Below, piece by piece: positions 44,733-53,960 of a stretch of 64,000 nucleotides of DNA. The first letter of the stretch is position 1. The number at the start of each line of letters is the position of its first letter. The notes under the pieces were generated by a model that did no database searches, was not told where the DNA came from, and saw only the letters and a program-made list of their open reading frames with translations. The translations under genes were made by a program, and so were the position numbers. The stretch spans positions 124,001 to 188,000 of the forward strand of contig DASXQT010000077.1 of the NCBI GenBank assembly GCA_036507005.1. The letters are read 5' to 3'. Source of the DNA: WS-2 sp036507005. Its GTDB lineage: Bacteria > Eisenbacteria > RBG-16-71-46.

Positions 44733-46322
44733 ATGCCCGGCACCGCCCCGAGCGCGCGCCCCTCCCCCGCCCCGGCGCCGCTCTCCCACGCGCCGCTGGT
44801 CCTCGTGGTGACGAGCGCCGGGCTCGTGTTCGCCGGCGCGCTCGCGTATTTCTTCTCGCAGGACGACTTCGCCGCCCTGGCGCGCGCCCGCGGGATCATC
44901 CCTCCGGTCCCCGGCGTGTGGCGCTGGGTTTCGGGCCCGGTCTACTTCGCGCTGATGCGCCCATGGGGGCTCGCGGCCACCGCCTACCACGCGGTCAACC
45001 TTCTGGCCCACTGCGCCTGCGCCGGGCTCCTGTTCACACTGCTCCGCCGCCGTTTCGCCGCTCCCGCGGCCTTCCTGGGCGCGCTCTTCTTCGCCACGCA
45101 CCCTGCGCTCTACACCGCGGTCTACTGGGTGGCCGCGCTCAACGAGATCCTGGCCCTGCTCTTCGCGCTGCTCTGCATCGCATGGGCTGCCCGACCGGGC
45201 CGCGCCGCCTGGTTGGCCGTCCCGCTGTTCGGGCTCTCGCTGCTCTCGAAGGAGACGACGCTGCTCCTGCCGGCGGCGCTGTGGATCGCGCCGGGCTGGC
45301 TGGACCCGGGGCACTCCCCCGCGACCCCGGAGGACGGCGGCGACCGGCGCCGGCGAGACGTGAGAATCGCGCTCTCGGTTCTCGCCCTGGTCTACCTGGC
45401 GTTGTGGCTGTGGAGCGACGCCTTCGGGGCACGCTCCGGGCTACCGGCCGCGGCGCCCTACGCGGTGGGGATCGGCCGCCACGCTGTCGTGAACTTCATC
45501 ACCTATCTGGGCTGGACCGCGGGCACGCTGCTTCCCGTGACGCGCAAGTTCGACGACGCGGCCGAGCCGGGCCTGTGGCCCTGGGCGGCCGCGCTGGCCG
45601 CGATCTGGATCGCCGGGCTGTTCTCCGCGCGACTCCGCCGCTCGGGCTGGCTCGCGGGTGGAGCGACGTTCGTGGCCTTGATCGCCCCGGTCCTCGGCCT
45701 CAGGAACCACACCTACCACTACTATCTGTACTCGCCGCTGATCGGCGTCGCGTGGTGCGCGGGAGCACTCGCGGACGCCGCGTTCCTCGCGCCGGCGCCC
45801 GCGCGCGCGGGCGCGACCGCCGGGGCGAACGCACCCCGGCTGCGCGCCCTGGCCTGGCCCGCCGCCCTCTTCGCCGGGGCACTTCTGCTCTTGAACGGCG
45901 CGCTCATGGTGCGCAAGATCGAGAGCATGCCGTTCGTGAACCCGCGCCTCAGGGCCGAGCCGGTGGTGGACCGCGCGCTCATCGCCCGCCGTGTCCACGA
46001 CGGGCTCGCCGCCGCCGACCTTCCGCCCGGCGCGCGGCTCCTGTTCTGGTCGCCGTCCTCGATGATCTACGAGCGGAGCCTCCACCCGGACGCGGACGTC
46101 ATCCACGCGGAGACCTATTGGGAGCGCAACGTCCGCTCGGCGCTCATGGAGGGGCTCGCGGTCCGGGTCATGTTTCCGCAGGTGGACTCGGTGACGTTCC
46201 TCCACGCCTACACGCCCGCCCCGGCCGACGCGCGCTTCGTGCTCTACGATCCCGACGGCACGGTGACCGTCGCGACGCCGGCGCACGTGGACTCCATGCT
46301 CCGCCAGGCGACGGCGCGATGA
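44733..46322 (+). CDS. Polytopic membrane protein, glycosyltransferase-39-like
   Basis: 529 residues from ATG 44733. About ten hydrophobic helices run from LVLVVTSAGLVFAGALAYFF to AWPAALFAGALLLL, with a short acidic motif SQDDFA after the first helix where PMT-type enzymes carry their catalytic acidic pair. HATHPALYTAVYWVAALNE-like sequence in the middle and a soluble C-terminal domain (PPGARLLFWSPSSMIYERSL) fit the wider family of membrane glycosyltransferases. The donor and acceptor are unknown. The stop overlaps the next start (ATGA), so it is coupled to the sugar dehydrogenase gene. Confidence 0.7.
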   Translation: MPGTAPSARPSPAPAPLSHAPLVLVVTSAGLVFAGALAYFFSQDDFAALARARGIIPPVPGVWRWVSGPVYFALMRPWGLAATAYHAVNLLAHCACAGLLFTLLRRRFAAPAAFLGALFFATHPALYTAVYWVAALNEILALLFALLCIAWAARPGRAAWLAVPLFGLSLLSKETTLLLPAALWIAPGWLDPGHSPATPEDGGDRRRRDVRIALSVLALVYLALWLWSDAFGARSGLPAAAPYAVGIGRHAVVNFITYLGWTAGTLLPVTRKFDDAAEPGLWPWAAALAAIWIAGLFSARLRRSGWLAGGATFVALIAPVLGLRNHTYHYYLYSPLIGVAWCAGALADAAFLAPAPARAGATAGANAPRLRALAWPAALFAGALLLLNGALMVRKIESMPFVNPRLRAEPVVDRALIARRVHDGLAAADLPPGARLLFWSPSSMIYERSLHPDADVIHAETYWERNVRSALMEGLAVRVMFPQVDSVTFLHAYTPAPADARFVLYDPDGTVTVATPAHVDSMLRQATAR

Positions 46323-47494
46323 GGGCGCGTGTCGCGGCTCTCGCGGGGCCCGCGCTCGCCGCGTCCCTGGTCGTCGCGCCGGGCCCCGGGCCCGCGCGCG
46401 CCGTGGAGCCGCCGGCCACGGCCGGCCTCGCGCTCGAGCCCGTGGCCTCGGGGCTCGAGAGCCCGCTCCATCTGATCTCGCCGCCCGGCGACCCTCGGCT
46501 CTTCATCGTCGAGCAGCCGGGAAGGATCCGCGTGGTCCAAGGCGGGACGCTGCTGCCCCGGCCGTTCCTCGACATCACGAGCCGCGTGAGCTACGGCGGC
46601 GAGCGCGGCCTCCTGAGCGTCGCGTTCCATCCGCAGTACGCGGCCAACGGGTACTTCTTCGTCGACTACACCGACCGCCGCGGCAATACCCGGGTCGAGC
46701 GCTACCACGCGAACCCCGACGCGGACCGGGCCGACGCGGGCTCGGCGCGGCTCGTGCTGGGCGTGGACCAGCCCTTTCCCAACCACAACGGCGGCCACAT
46801 CCTGTTCGGGCCGGACGGGATGCTCTACATCGGGATGGGCGACGGCGGCAGCGCAGGCGATCCCTACGGCAACGGGCAGAACCGCGCCACGCTGCTCGGC
46901 AAGCTGCTGCGCATCGACGTGGATCACGGCAACCCCTACGCCATCCCGCCGGGGAATCCGTTCGTGGGGCAGGCGGGCATGCGGCCCGAGATCTGGGCGT
47001 GGGGCCTGCGCAATCCCTGGCGCATGTGCTTCGACCGCGACAGCGGGCTGCTCTACATCGCCGACGTCGGCCAGGACGCCTGGGAGGAGGTGGACATAGC
47101 ACCCGCGGCCCAGCCCGGGCTCGACTACGGCTGGAACATCGTGGAGGGCCGGCACTGCTACCGGCGCATGCGCTGCGACCGCTACGGGCTCACCGACCCG
47201 GCGCTGGAGTACGGCCACGACCAGGGCTGCTCGATCACCGGCGGCCTGGTCTATCGCGGGAGGCGCATTCCCGCGATCGCCGGGCGCTACTTCTACTCCG
47301 ACTACTGCCGCGGATGGATCCGGAGCTTCCGCTACGTGCACGGCGCGGTGACCGACGCGCGGCGCTGGCTGCTCCCCTCGCCCGGACGGGTGACGTCGTT
47401 CGGCGAGGACGCCGCGGGCGAGCTCTACGTGCTGGCCCAGGAGGGCCGGGTGTGGCGCATCGTGCCCGCCGCGCCGGCGAGCGCGTCGGATTGA
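46319..47494 (+). CDS. PQQ-dependent sugar dehydrogenase-type protein
   Basis: 391 residues; ATG 46319 overlaps the upstream stop. Signal peptide to about residue 28. The protein matches soluble aldose sugar dehydrogenases, six-bladed propellers that oxidise sugars with PQQ in the periplasm: GERGLLSVAFHPQYAANGYF, YTDRRGNTRVERY, PNHNGGHILFGPDGMLYIGM, GDGGSAGDPYGNGQN, LLGKLLRID, WGLRNPWRMCFD, IADVGQDAWEEVD and GGLVYRGRRIPAIAGRYFYS. PQQ synthesis genes are absent from the window, so the cofactor must come from elsewhere or the protein uses another mechanism. Confidence 0.9.
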   Translation: MRARVAALAGPALAASLVVAPGPGPARAVEPPATAGLALEPVASGLESPLHLISPPGDPRLFIVEQPGRIRVVQGGTLLPRPFLDITSRVSYGGERGLLSVAFHPQYAANGYFFVDYTDRRGNTRVERYHANPDADRADAGSARLVLGVDQPFPNHNGGHILFGPDGMLYIGMGDGGSAGDPYGNGQNRATLLGKLLRIDVDHGNPYAIPPGNPFVGQAGMRPEIWAWGLRNPWRMCFDRDSGLLYIADVGQDAWEEVDIAPAAQPGLDYGWNIVEGRHCYRRMRCDRYGLTDPALEYGHDQGCSITGGLVYRGRRIPAIAGRYFYSDYCRGWIRSFRYVHGAVTDARRWLLPSPGRVTSFGEDAAGELYVLAQEGRVWRIVPAAPASASD

Positions 47495-47503
47495 GCGGGG
47501 TCG

Positions 47504-47545
47504 CGCGGCGCGCGCCCCGGCGCGGTGCGCCCCGCGCGCGCCGCG
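47504..47545. terminator. Hairpin between convergent genes
   Basis: CGCGGCGCGCG at 47504-47514 pairs with 47535-47545 (11 bp) across a 20-base loop in the 52-base gap between convergent stops. Confidence 0.45.
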
Positions 47546-47546
47546 T

Positions 47547-49178
47547 TCAGGGCGCCGGGCGATAGAGCACGAGCGGCGGCGGCCCGTCCTCGCGGTGGAG
47601 CACCGCAAGCCCCGCAGGCGCGCGCGCGGGATCGAGCAGCGACCCGAGCTGCGGGCGGCTGGTCTCTGCCGAGCGCTGGTCCGCGACCAGCACCGCGCCC
47701 CGGCGCCGCGCGAGCGCCGCGAGGGATTCGGGCGGGGCGTCGGGAAGCTCCGCGATGAGCCCGCCCGCGTAGAAGGCCACCCACGGCTTGCGCGACATCA
47801 CGACCGGGCGCGCCCCCGCGCTTCGCTGCGCCGGCGCCGTGTCCGCACGCCAGCCGCTGCGCAGCCACTCCCCCGCGCGCCGGTGCTCGGGTGCCCGCTC
47901 GGAGCCCACGTTCCTCCATGCGTAAGCCACCGACAGCGCGGCGAGCAGGGCGAGCGCCGCGTCCACGCCACGACGTGCGCGCGCGGCGCCCGCAGGGGCG
48001 CCGGCGAGCCACGATTCGACGCGCTCGATGCCCGCGGCGCAGGCGACGAGCAGGAACGCCACCGCGGGCACGAGGAAGCGGCGGTCGGCGGAGAACGGCG
48101 CGTAGAGGATCGGCATGGCGCCGACCGCGACCGCGACCGGCCAGGCCCCACGTCTCCACGGGCCCGCGAGCGCCAGCACGGCGAGCGGCACGAGCGGCCA
48201 GTAGAGCGTGACCGGGAGCGTGCTCGCCACGATCGTGCCGAGGTTTCGCGCCGAGCGCCCGAGCACGACCGCGGGCCGGCGCAGCGTGAACTCGATCGCG
48301 CGAACGCCGTCGCGCGCGGGAGCCAGCGCCAGCTCGGGGCTCTCGTTGACGCGCGCGGCGAGGCCCGCGGGCGCGGGAAAGACCGCGGCATATTCGGCCT
48401 GGTACGCGCGCCAGTAGTTGTACTCGCCCTTCTCGCCCAGCGACCAGCGCCCGAGCGCGCCGTGCAGGAAGAGCAGCCACGGGAGCGCGACCGCGATCGT
48501 GGCGATCGCGAACGCGGGGCGAAGGCGCGAGGCCAGCGCGCGCCCGGGGCTCTGCGCGTCCGCGTCGCGCGGGCGGCGGAAGAGCCCGGCGGTCCAGATC
48601 GCGGCCGCCAGCGCCAGCGCCTCGGGGCGCACCAGGTAGCCGAGCCCGAAGAGCGCGCCGGCTAAGGCCTCGCGGGCGGCGCCGGAGCCCGGCTCCTGCT
48701 CGCGCGCGACGAGGAGCGCGAGCGCAAGAGCCAGGAGCAGCGTGTAGGTGGCCTCCGAGAGCGCCGCGGCCGAGTACTGGAGCAGGCGCGGATGCACCGC
48801 GGCGAGCAGCACCGCGACCGTGGCGGCTCGTGGCGAAAGCAGCCGGCGCGCGATCAAGAAGAGCGGGACGAGGAGGAGAGTTCCCGCCAGCACCGACGCC
48901 CCGCGCGCGCAGGCCTCGAGCGCCGCCGGCTCGAGCTCGGTTCCCGCCATGCGCGCGATCCGGGCGAACGCGGCCACCAGCGCCGGGTAGAGCGGCGGCC
49001 ACGCGGTGCTGAAGCCATGCCGCAGGTCCCCGCGCTCGAGCGCCGCCGCGAGCCCCGCCCAGTAGGCCCCGTCCACCTCGATGATCGGCGCGCGCGCGGC
49101 GAGCGCCGCGCGGAGCGCGAGCGCCGCGGCGAGCCCGAGGATCAGCGCGCGCCGGCGATGCGGCTCCTCGCCCGTCAT
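47547..49178 (-). CDS. PMT-family membrane glycosyltransferase
   Basis: 543 residues from ATG 49178. Typical glycosyltransferase-39 layout: after the first helix, APIIEVDGAYWAGLAAALER and FSTAWPPLYPALVAAFARIA, then repeated helices (TVAVLLAAVHPRLLQYSAAA, EATYTLLLALALALLVARE) and a C-terminal soluble part. It probably transfers a lipid-linked sugar on the periplasmic side. There is no Shine-Dalgarno; TAGGTT lies seven bases upstream of the ATG. It is convergent with the sugar dehydrogenase gene and divergent from the polyketide synthase gene. Confidence 0.82.
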   Translation of the reverse strand: MTGEEPHRRRALILGLAAALALRAALAARAPIIEVDGAYWAGLAAALERGDLRHGFSTAWPPLYPALVAAFARIARMAGTELEPAALEACARGASVLAGTLLLVPLFLIARRLLSPRAATVAVLLAAVHPRLLQYSAAALSEATYTLLLALALALLVAREQEPGSGAAREALAGALFGLGYLVRPEALALAAAIWTAGLFRRPRDADAQSPGRALASRLRPAFAIATIAVALPWLLFLHGALGRWSLGEKGEYNYWRAYQAEYAAVFPAPAGLAARVNESPELALAPARDGVRAIEFTLRRPAVVLGRSARNLGTIVASTLPVTLYWPLVPLAVLALAGPWRRGAWPVAVAVGAMPILYAPFSADRRFLVPAVAFLLVACAAGIERVESWLAGAPAGAARARRGVDAALALLAALSVAYAWRNVGSERAPEHRRAGEWLRSGWRADTAPAQRSAGARPVVMSRKPWVAFYAGGLIAELPDAPPESLAALARRRGAVLVADQRSAETSRPQLGSLLDPARAPAGLAVLHREDGPPPLVLYRPAP

Positions 49179-49185
49179 GCGCGCC

Positions 49186-49191
49186 AACCTA
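49186..49191 (-). promoter_or_regulatory. TAGGTT -10 box seven bases upstream of a start
   Basis: TAGGTT on the minus strand ends seven bases before ATG 49178, consistent with a leaderless transcript. Confidence 0.35.
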
Positions 49192-49339
49192 CACTGCGCC
49201 CGGAGCCCGGCCAACCGCCGGCGTCGGACTTGGCCGCGGGAGGGTGCGCGATGGCGGCGGGCGGGTGCGCTCGGCGTCGGCAGCGTCGCAGTTTCCCTGC
49301 CTCGACCTCGCCCTCGTGGCGCACCGAAGTCCGCTCCGC

Positions 49340-49345
49340 TATGCT
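49340..49345 (+). promoter_or_regulatory. TATGCT -10 box near the polyketide synthase start
   Basis: TATGCT at 49340-49345 (preceded by CGC) lies 19 bases before ATG 49365. The leader would be about 12 bases without a Shine-Dalgarno. Confidence 0.4.
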
Positions 49346-49364
49346 GCGGGGCGCAAGCTCCCCC

Positions 49365-50525
49365 ATGACGGCCGCACATCTCGAGGAATCCATTCCCGTG
49401 CTCTCGACCTCGCACGCGCCGTCCCGCAGCCGCCCTCCCGTCCTCGCCTCCGTCGCCACCGCTCTCCCCGCGCATGCCGTCCCCCAGCCCGCGACGCGGG
49501 CGATCGCAGCCCGCATGTTCGAGGAGGCGCTCGATCCGGACGACCGGCGGCTGCTCGCGGTGTTCGAGAGCTCCGGCATCGATACCCGGCACTTCTGCAT
49601 GCCGCTCGAGTGGTACGCGGAGGAGCGCACCTTCGGCGAGATGAACGCGCGCTACGTCGAGCACGCGCTGGCGCTCGCCGAGCAGGTCGCGGCCCGGGCG
49701 CTCGAGCGCGCCCACCTCACCGCCGCGGATGTCGATCACGTGGTGTTCGTCTCCTCCACCGGACTCGCCACCCCCAGCCTCGACGCCCGCCTCGCCAACC
49801 GTCTGCCGCTCCGGAGCGACGTGCGGCGCACGCCGATCTGGGGCCTGGGTTGCGCGGGCGGCGCCTCGGGCCTCGCCCGCGCGCGCGACTTCGCGCTCGC
49901 CGATCCCGGGGCGCGCGTGCTCCTGATCGCGCTCGAGCTGTGCAGCCTGACGTTCCAGCGCCGCGATCTCGACCGCCGCAATCTGGTCGCCGCGGCGCTG
50001 TTCGCCGACGGCGCGGCCGCGGCCGTGATTGCCGGCGCGGAGGCCGATCTCGGCGGCAAGGGCTCCAACGGCGGCTCGCCGGCGCTCGAGCTGGTCGCGA
50101 GCCGCAGCATGCTGTGGCCCGACACCCTCGACGTGATGGGCTGGGACGTGGACGAGAAGGGGCTGCACGTGATCTTCTCGCGCGACATCCCCACCATCGT
50201 GCGCGACTGGGTGCGCCCCAACCTCGACTCGTTCCTGGCCGCGAACGGCACCAGCCTCGAGCAGATCGGGCACGTGGTCGCGCATCCGGGAGGGCCCAAG
50301 GTGCTCGCGGCCTACGCCGAAGCGCTGGGGCTGCCGCGCAGCGCCTTCCGCCACGCCGAGGGCGTGCTGCGCGCGTGCGGCAACATGTCCTCGCCGACCT
50401 GCCTGTTCGTGCTCGAGCGCACGCTGGCGGCCGGCGACATCCGGCCCGGCGACGCGGCGGTGCTGGCGGCGCTCGGCCCGGGGTTCTCCTCCGAGCTGGT
50501 GCTGATGCGGGGCGGAACCGCGTGA
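49365..50525 (+). CDS. Type III polyketide synthase
   Basis: 386 residues from ATG 49365 (ATG 49341 is an in-frame alternative inside the promoter). The catalytic triad of chalcone-synthase-like enzymes is complete: Cys in GLGCAGGA, His in VAHPGGPKVL and Asn in CGNMSSPTCLF. FVSSTGLATPSLDARL precedes the Cys. Bacterial members of this length extend fatty acyl-CoA with malonyl-CoA to alkylpyrones or alkylresorcinols. It overlaps the next gene by four bases (GTGA). The partner is an ICMT-type methyltransferase, the same pairing as the alkylpyrone operon of Bacillus, so an O-methylated alkylpyrone is the likely product. Confidence 0.92.
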   Translation: MTAAHLEESIPVLSTSHAPSRSRPPVLASVATALPAHAVPQPATRAIAARMFEEALDPDDRRLLAVFESSGIDTRHFCMPLEWYAEERTFGEMNARYVEHALALAEQVAARALERAHLTAADVDHVVFVSSTGLATPSLDARLANRLPLRSDVRRTPIWGLGCAGGASGLARARDFALADPGARVLLIALELCSLTFQRRDLDRRNLVAAALFADGAAAAVIAGAEADLGGKGSNGGSPALELVASRSMLWPDTLDVMGWDVDEKGLHVIFSRDIPTIVRDWVRPNLDSFLAANGTSLEQIGHVVAHPGGPKVLAAYAEALGLPRSAFRHAEGVLRACGNMSSPTCLFVLERTLAAGDIRPGDAAVLAALGPGFSSELVLMRGGTA

Positions 50526-51064
50526 CCTTGGGCGCGCCGGCCGCGGTGTGGGTGCCGCTCGGCGCATTCCTGCTGCTGCTCAACGCCCAGCGCCTGCTGG
50601 ACCTCGCGGCCTCGGCGCGGAACGAGCGCGGGCTCAGGGCGCGCGGCGGCCACGAGGTCGGGCGCGAGCACTTCCCGCTGTTCGTGGCGCTGCACGTGCT
50701 CTACCCGGTCGCGCTCCTCGCCGAGGTGCTGGCGCTCGGCGCGCGGCCCGGGCGGCTCGCGCCGCTGTGGCTCGCGCTCTTCGCGGCCGCGCAGACGCTG
50801 CGCTTCTCCGTGCGGCGCGCGCTCGGCGACCTCTGGACGGTGCGGATCTACGTGGTGCCCGGGCTCGCCCCCGTGACTCGCGGGCCCTATCGCTGGCTCA
50901 GGCATCCCAACTACGTTGCGGTCGCGGCGGAGCTCGCCGCCGGCGCTCTCCTGTTCGGGGCGTGGCGCACCGCACTCGCCGCCACCGCGCTCTACCTCGC
51001 CGCGCTCGCGGTCAGGATCCCGGTCGAGCGCCGCGCGCTCGCGGGCGGCCTCGCGCCGCGCTGA
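50522..51064 (+). CDS. Isoprenylcysteine carboxyl methyltransferase-type membrane methyltransferase
   Basis: 180 residues, GTG 50522 coupled to the polyketide synthase stop. Several transmembrane helices (AVWVPLGAFLLLLNAQRLLD, LFVALHVLYPVALLAEVLAL) and the family signature VTRGPYRWLRHPNYVAVAAE, which binds S-adenosylmethionine, identify an ICMT-type enzyme. In this context it should O-methylate the polyketide product rather than a prenylated protein. The stop lies inside a long palindrome shared with the convergent gene. Confidence 0.85.
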   Translation: MTLGAPAAVWVPLGAFLLLLNAQRLLDLAASARNERGLRARGGHEVGREHFPLFVALHVLYPVALLAEVLALGARPGRLAPLWLALFAAAQTLRFSVRRALGDLWTVRIYVVPGLAPVTRGPYRWLRHPNYVAVAAELAAGALLFGAWRTALAATALYLAALAVRIPVERRALAGGLAPR

Positions 51065-51084
51065 GCCGCGCGCGGCTCAGCGCG
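51057..51084. terminator. 28-bp perfect palindrome covering two convergent stop codons
   Basis: Two 14-base arms meet without a loop at 51070/51071 (left arm CGCGCTGAGCCGCG). The arms contain the TGA of the methyltransferase (51062-51064) and the TCA complement of the phosphatase stop (51077-51079). It can form a strong hairpin in both transcripts. Confidence 0.6.
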
Positions 51085-53368
51085 CGGCGACCTCCTCCGG
51101 GACGAGCTCCACGGCACGCCCCGCCGGCACCGGCTCGGTCACCCGCAGCACCAGCACGGTGAGGTCGTCCTGGGGCTCGAGTTCGCCCAGGAACTCGCGC
51201 AGGGTGCCGTGCAGGAGCTCGGCCACACCGCGCGCCGGGAGCCCGCGCGGCGCCGCCTCCACCGCGTCGTAGAGCCGCTGCTCCCCGAACTGCTCGCCGT
51301 GCGCGTTCATCGCCTCGCTGACGCCGTCGGTGTAGAGCACGACCAGGTCGCCCGGGCCGAGCGCCACCTGCGCCTCCTCGAACTCCAGGCTCTCGAGGAT
51401 GCCGAGCACCGTGCCGCCGCGCTCGAGCAACGTGCGCTCGCCGCTCGGCCGCATCACCACCGGCCAGTTGTGCCCCGCGTTCGAGAACGTGAGCCGCAGC
51501 GACTCGCCCTCCACGCGCGCCAGGAAGAACGTGGCGAACTGGTGGACCGCCGTGCTGCGGTAGAGCAGGGAGTTGATGTTCTTGAGAATCGCGCACAGCG
51601 AGAGCGAGTTGCTCGACTGGGTGCGGAGCGAGGCCTGGAGCATCGAGGACAGCAGCGCCGCGGGCATGCCCTTGCCCGAGACGTCCGCGATCGCGATCAG
51701 GTAGGAGCCGTCCCCGGTCGGCACCACGTCGTAGAAGTCGCCCCCCACCTCGCGCGAGGGGATGTAGAGCGCGTGCACGTCGCAGCCCGGGATGGCGGGG
51801 AACTCGGAGAGCAGCGAGTCGCGCTGGATCTGGCGCGCCAGGTTGAGCTCCTGCTCGAAGCGCGCCACCGCGACGCGGTCGCGCAGCAGCAGCGCGTTCT
51901 GGAGCGAGACCGCCACCTGACCGGCGAGCGTGGTGAGCAGCGAGACGTCCTCGGAGGTGAAGTTGGTCTCGGTCAGCTTCCCGCCCAGCAGGAGCGCCCC
52001 GAGCAGGTCGTCGTGCCAGCGCAGCGGCACCAGCAGCACGATCCCGAGCGTCCCTTCGAGCAGCGCGCGGTCCGCCGGCAGGAGCCCGGCGCGCTCGTCG
52101 AGCCGGAAGCTGGCCTCGCGCGCCGCCACCCGGGGCAGCAGCTCCGCGACCCGCCCGAGCACGTCGTCCGGAAGCGGCGCGCCCGAGCCGGTGTGGGCAA
52201 TCGGGCGTTCGGGGGTGAGCGCCACGACGTGCACGGTCTTGAGCAGCAGCGCGTTCGACAGCGTGCGGGCGGTGCGGCCCAGGAGCTGCTCGAGGTCGAT
52301 CGTGGTCTGCAGCTCGCGCCCGAGCTGGCGCAGGACGTTGCGATAGTCGGCCGGATCCTTGAGCAGCATGCGGTCGAGCAGCTCCTCGAGCCGCGCGATC
52401 GCGGGCTGGAAGAGCGCGAGCGCCATCACCAGGAACACCGGGCCGAACACCCGCGCGTCCACGCCCGGCGCCGCGCTCAGCGAGCGGTTCAGGGGCTGGA
52501 GCACCGCGAGGTAGAGCCCGACCAGGCTCGCCGAGGCCAGCGCGTAGAGGATGCCGCGCCGCGCCAGCAGGCGGGCGTCGAGGAACTTGTGCCGCACGAT
52601 CGCGTAGGCGATCGAGCCCGGGCCGAGCGTGAGCGCCGCGATCGTGAGGCCCGAGCGCAGCCCGGTCCCGATCTGGAGGTTCAGGAGCTGCGGGATCGAG
52701 GTCGCGAGGCTGTAGCACACCAGGCTCGCGCCCAGTCCCACCCCGATCACCCCGAGCTGGCCCTTGAGCCGCGGCACGGTGGCACGGCGCCAGCTGTCGA
52801 ACAACAGCGCGATCGCGGCCAGCCCGAAGCCGAGGTTGACGAGCGAGAACAGCGCCTGGTGGACCAGCAGGAAGAGCCGCAGGAAGACCCCGGCCACGCC
52901 CGCGACCGAGGCCACGTAGCGCAGCACCCCGACGCGCGGCAGCGTCAGCTCCGGCTTCCACACCAGCACCACCATCATGAGCACGAAGTGGAACACGTGG
53001 GGCGCAAACACCAGCGTCCCGAAGCCCGGCGTCCACCAGCGCCCGGCCGCGGGCATGCGGCGCGTGAACGCGCGCTCCTCGGGGAAGATGCTCGCGAACA
53101 GGAACAGGGTGGGGAAGAAGAACTCCCACAGGTAGGAGACGCTCTCGAGCAGGTTGGGCGCCGTCGCTCCCGCGGCGGTGGTGGGCGTGCGGCTCGCCAT
53201 GATGCTCAGGGCCCCGAGCACCGCCCCGATGCCGCCGAAGAACAGCATCAGCGCCACCGTGCGGTTCAGGCGGTGGGCGGGGTTCTCGCGCAGGATGATG
53301 AACCCGAGGAGGAAGACCAGCCCCCCGAGCGAGAGGTCCAGCGTGGAGAGGATCAGGAACGAGTTCAT
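51077..53368 (-). CDS. Membrane PP2C (SpoIIE-type) phosphatase with GAF domain
   Basis: 763 residues from ATG 53368. Eight to nine N-terminal helices form a sensor-like membrane region (about 1-310), followed by a GAF-type domain (about 355-500) and a coiled linker (RFEQELNLARQIQRDSLLSE). The C-terminal SpoIIE/RsbU phosphatase has metal-binding Asp residues in GGDFYDVV, ADVSGKGMPAALLSS and GDLVVLYTDGVSEAMN. Such enzymes dephosphorylate anti-anti-sigma factors or similar partners in a partner-switch module. No anti-sigma partner is adjacent. The convergent palindrome shares its stop codon. Confidence 0.88.
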   Translation of the reverse strand: MNSFLILSTLDLSLGGLVFLLGFIILRENPAHRLNRTVALMLFFGGIGAVLGALSIMASRTPTTAAGATAPNLLESVSYLWEFFFPTLFLFASIFPEERAFTRRMPAAGRWWTPGFGTLVFAPHVFHFVLMMVVLVWKPELTLPRVGVLRYVASVAGVAGVFLRLFLLVHQALFSLVNLGFGLAAIALLFDSWRRATVPRLKGQLGVIGVGLGASLVCYSLATSIPQLLNLQIGTGLRSGLTIAALTLGPGSIAYAIVRHKFLDARLLARRGILYALASASLVGLYLAVLQPLNRSLSAAPGVDARVFGPVFLVMALALFQPAIARLEELLDRMLLKDPADYRNVLRQLGRELQTTIDLEQLLGRTARTLSNALLLKTVHVVALTPERPIAHTGSGAPLPDDVLGRVAELLPRVAAREASFRLDERAGLLPADRALLEGTLGIVLLVPLRWHDDLLGALLLGGKLTETNFTSEDVSLLTTLAGQVAVSLQNALLLRDRVAVARFEQELNLARQIQRDSLLSEFPAIPGCDVHALYIPSREVGGDFYDVVPTGDGSYLIAIADVSGKGMPAALLSSMLQASLRTQSSNSLSLCAILKNINSLLYRSTAVHQFATFFLARVEGESLRLTFSNAGHNWPVVMRPSGERTLLERGGTVLGILESLEFEEAQVALGPGDLVVLYTDGVSEAMNAHGEQFGEQRLYDAVEAAPRGLPARGVAELLHGTLREFLGELEPQDDLTVLVLRVTEPVPAGRAVELVPEEVAAR

Positions 53369-53546
53369 CGGCCCCCGTCTCCCCCGCTCGCGGGGGGTCG
53401 CCCGGCCTGAGCGCGCGCCTCGCTACCTACGGTCCGACGCCGGGCGAGTTACCCGGCGAGCGCCCCGCGCGCCTGCCGCGGGAAATCCGCCGACCAGCGC
53501 CGGGGAGGCGTTGTCCCTTCGAGTGTTTCGTTCCCGCACCACCCCG

Positions 53547-53906
53547 TCAAGCGGGCCGTTCGTAGCGGGCCACGACGCGGCTCGAGATCCCGCCCCGGAC
53601 GTTGAACTCCCCGATCACCGTCATGCGCCTCGGCTGCACCGCCCGGACCAGGTCGTCGAGGATCTGGTTGGTCACCTGCTCGAAGTAGTGCCCCTCGTCC
53701 CGGAACGACCACAGGTAGAGCTTGAGCGACTTGAGCTCGACGCACAGCCGGTCGGGCGTGTAGAGCACGACGATCGTGCCGAAGTCCGGCTGCCCGGTGA
53801 CCGGGCAGATCGCGGTGAACTCCGGGCACTCGTGGCGGATCAGGTAGTCGCGCTTGGGCTCGGGGTTGGCGAAGGTCTCGAGCGTGCGGGAAGGCTTGGT
53901 CGGCAT
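53547..53906 (-). CDS. queF: NADPH-dependent 7-cyano-7-deazaguanine reductase
   Basis: 119 residues, ATG 53906, the size of the single-domain YkvM-type QueF. It reduces preQ0 to preQ1 on the way to queuosine in tRNA. The catalytic Cys lies in FTAICPVTGQPDF with the Asp in PDFG, and the family motif ELKSLKLYLWSFRDEGHYFE is intact. Cytoplasmic. TTGACC-18-CACACT lies upstream. It is a neighbour of miaB, another tRNA modification gene, but on the opposite strand. Confidence 0.95.
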   Translation of the reverse strand: MPTKPSRTLETFANPEPKRDYLIRHECPEFTAICPVTGQPDFGTIVVLYTPDRLCVELKSLKLYLWSFRDEGHYFEQVTNQILDDLVRAVQPRRMTVIGEFNVRGGISSRVVARYERPA

Positions 53907-53930
53907 GCGTTTCTCCCGGGAGAAGCGCGC

Positions 53931-53960
53931 AGTGTGCGGGCGGCTTGGAAGGGCGGTCAA
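53931..53960 (-). promoter_or_regulatory. Possible queF promoter TTGACC-18-CACACT
   Basis: On the minus strand TTGACC (53960-53955) and CACACT (53936-53931) are 18 bases apart, 24 bases upstream of ATG 53906. The -10 is a weak match. Confidence 0.35.
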
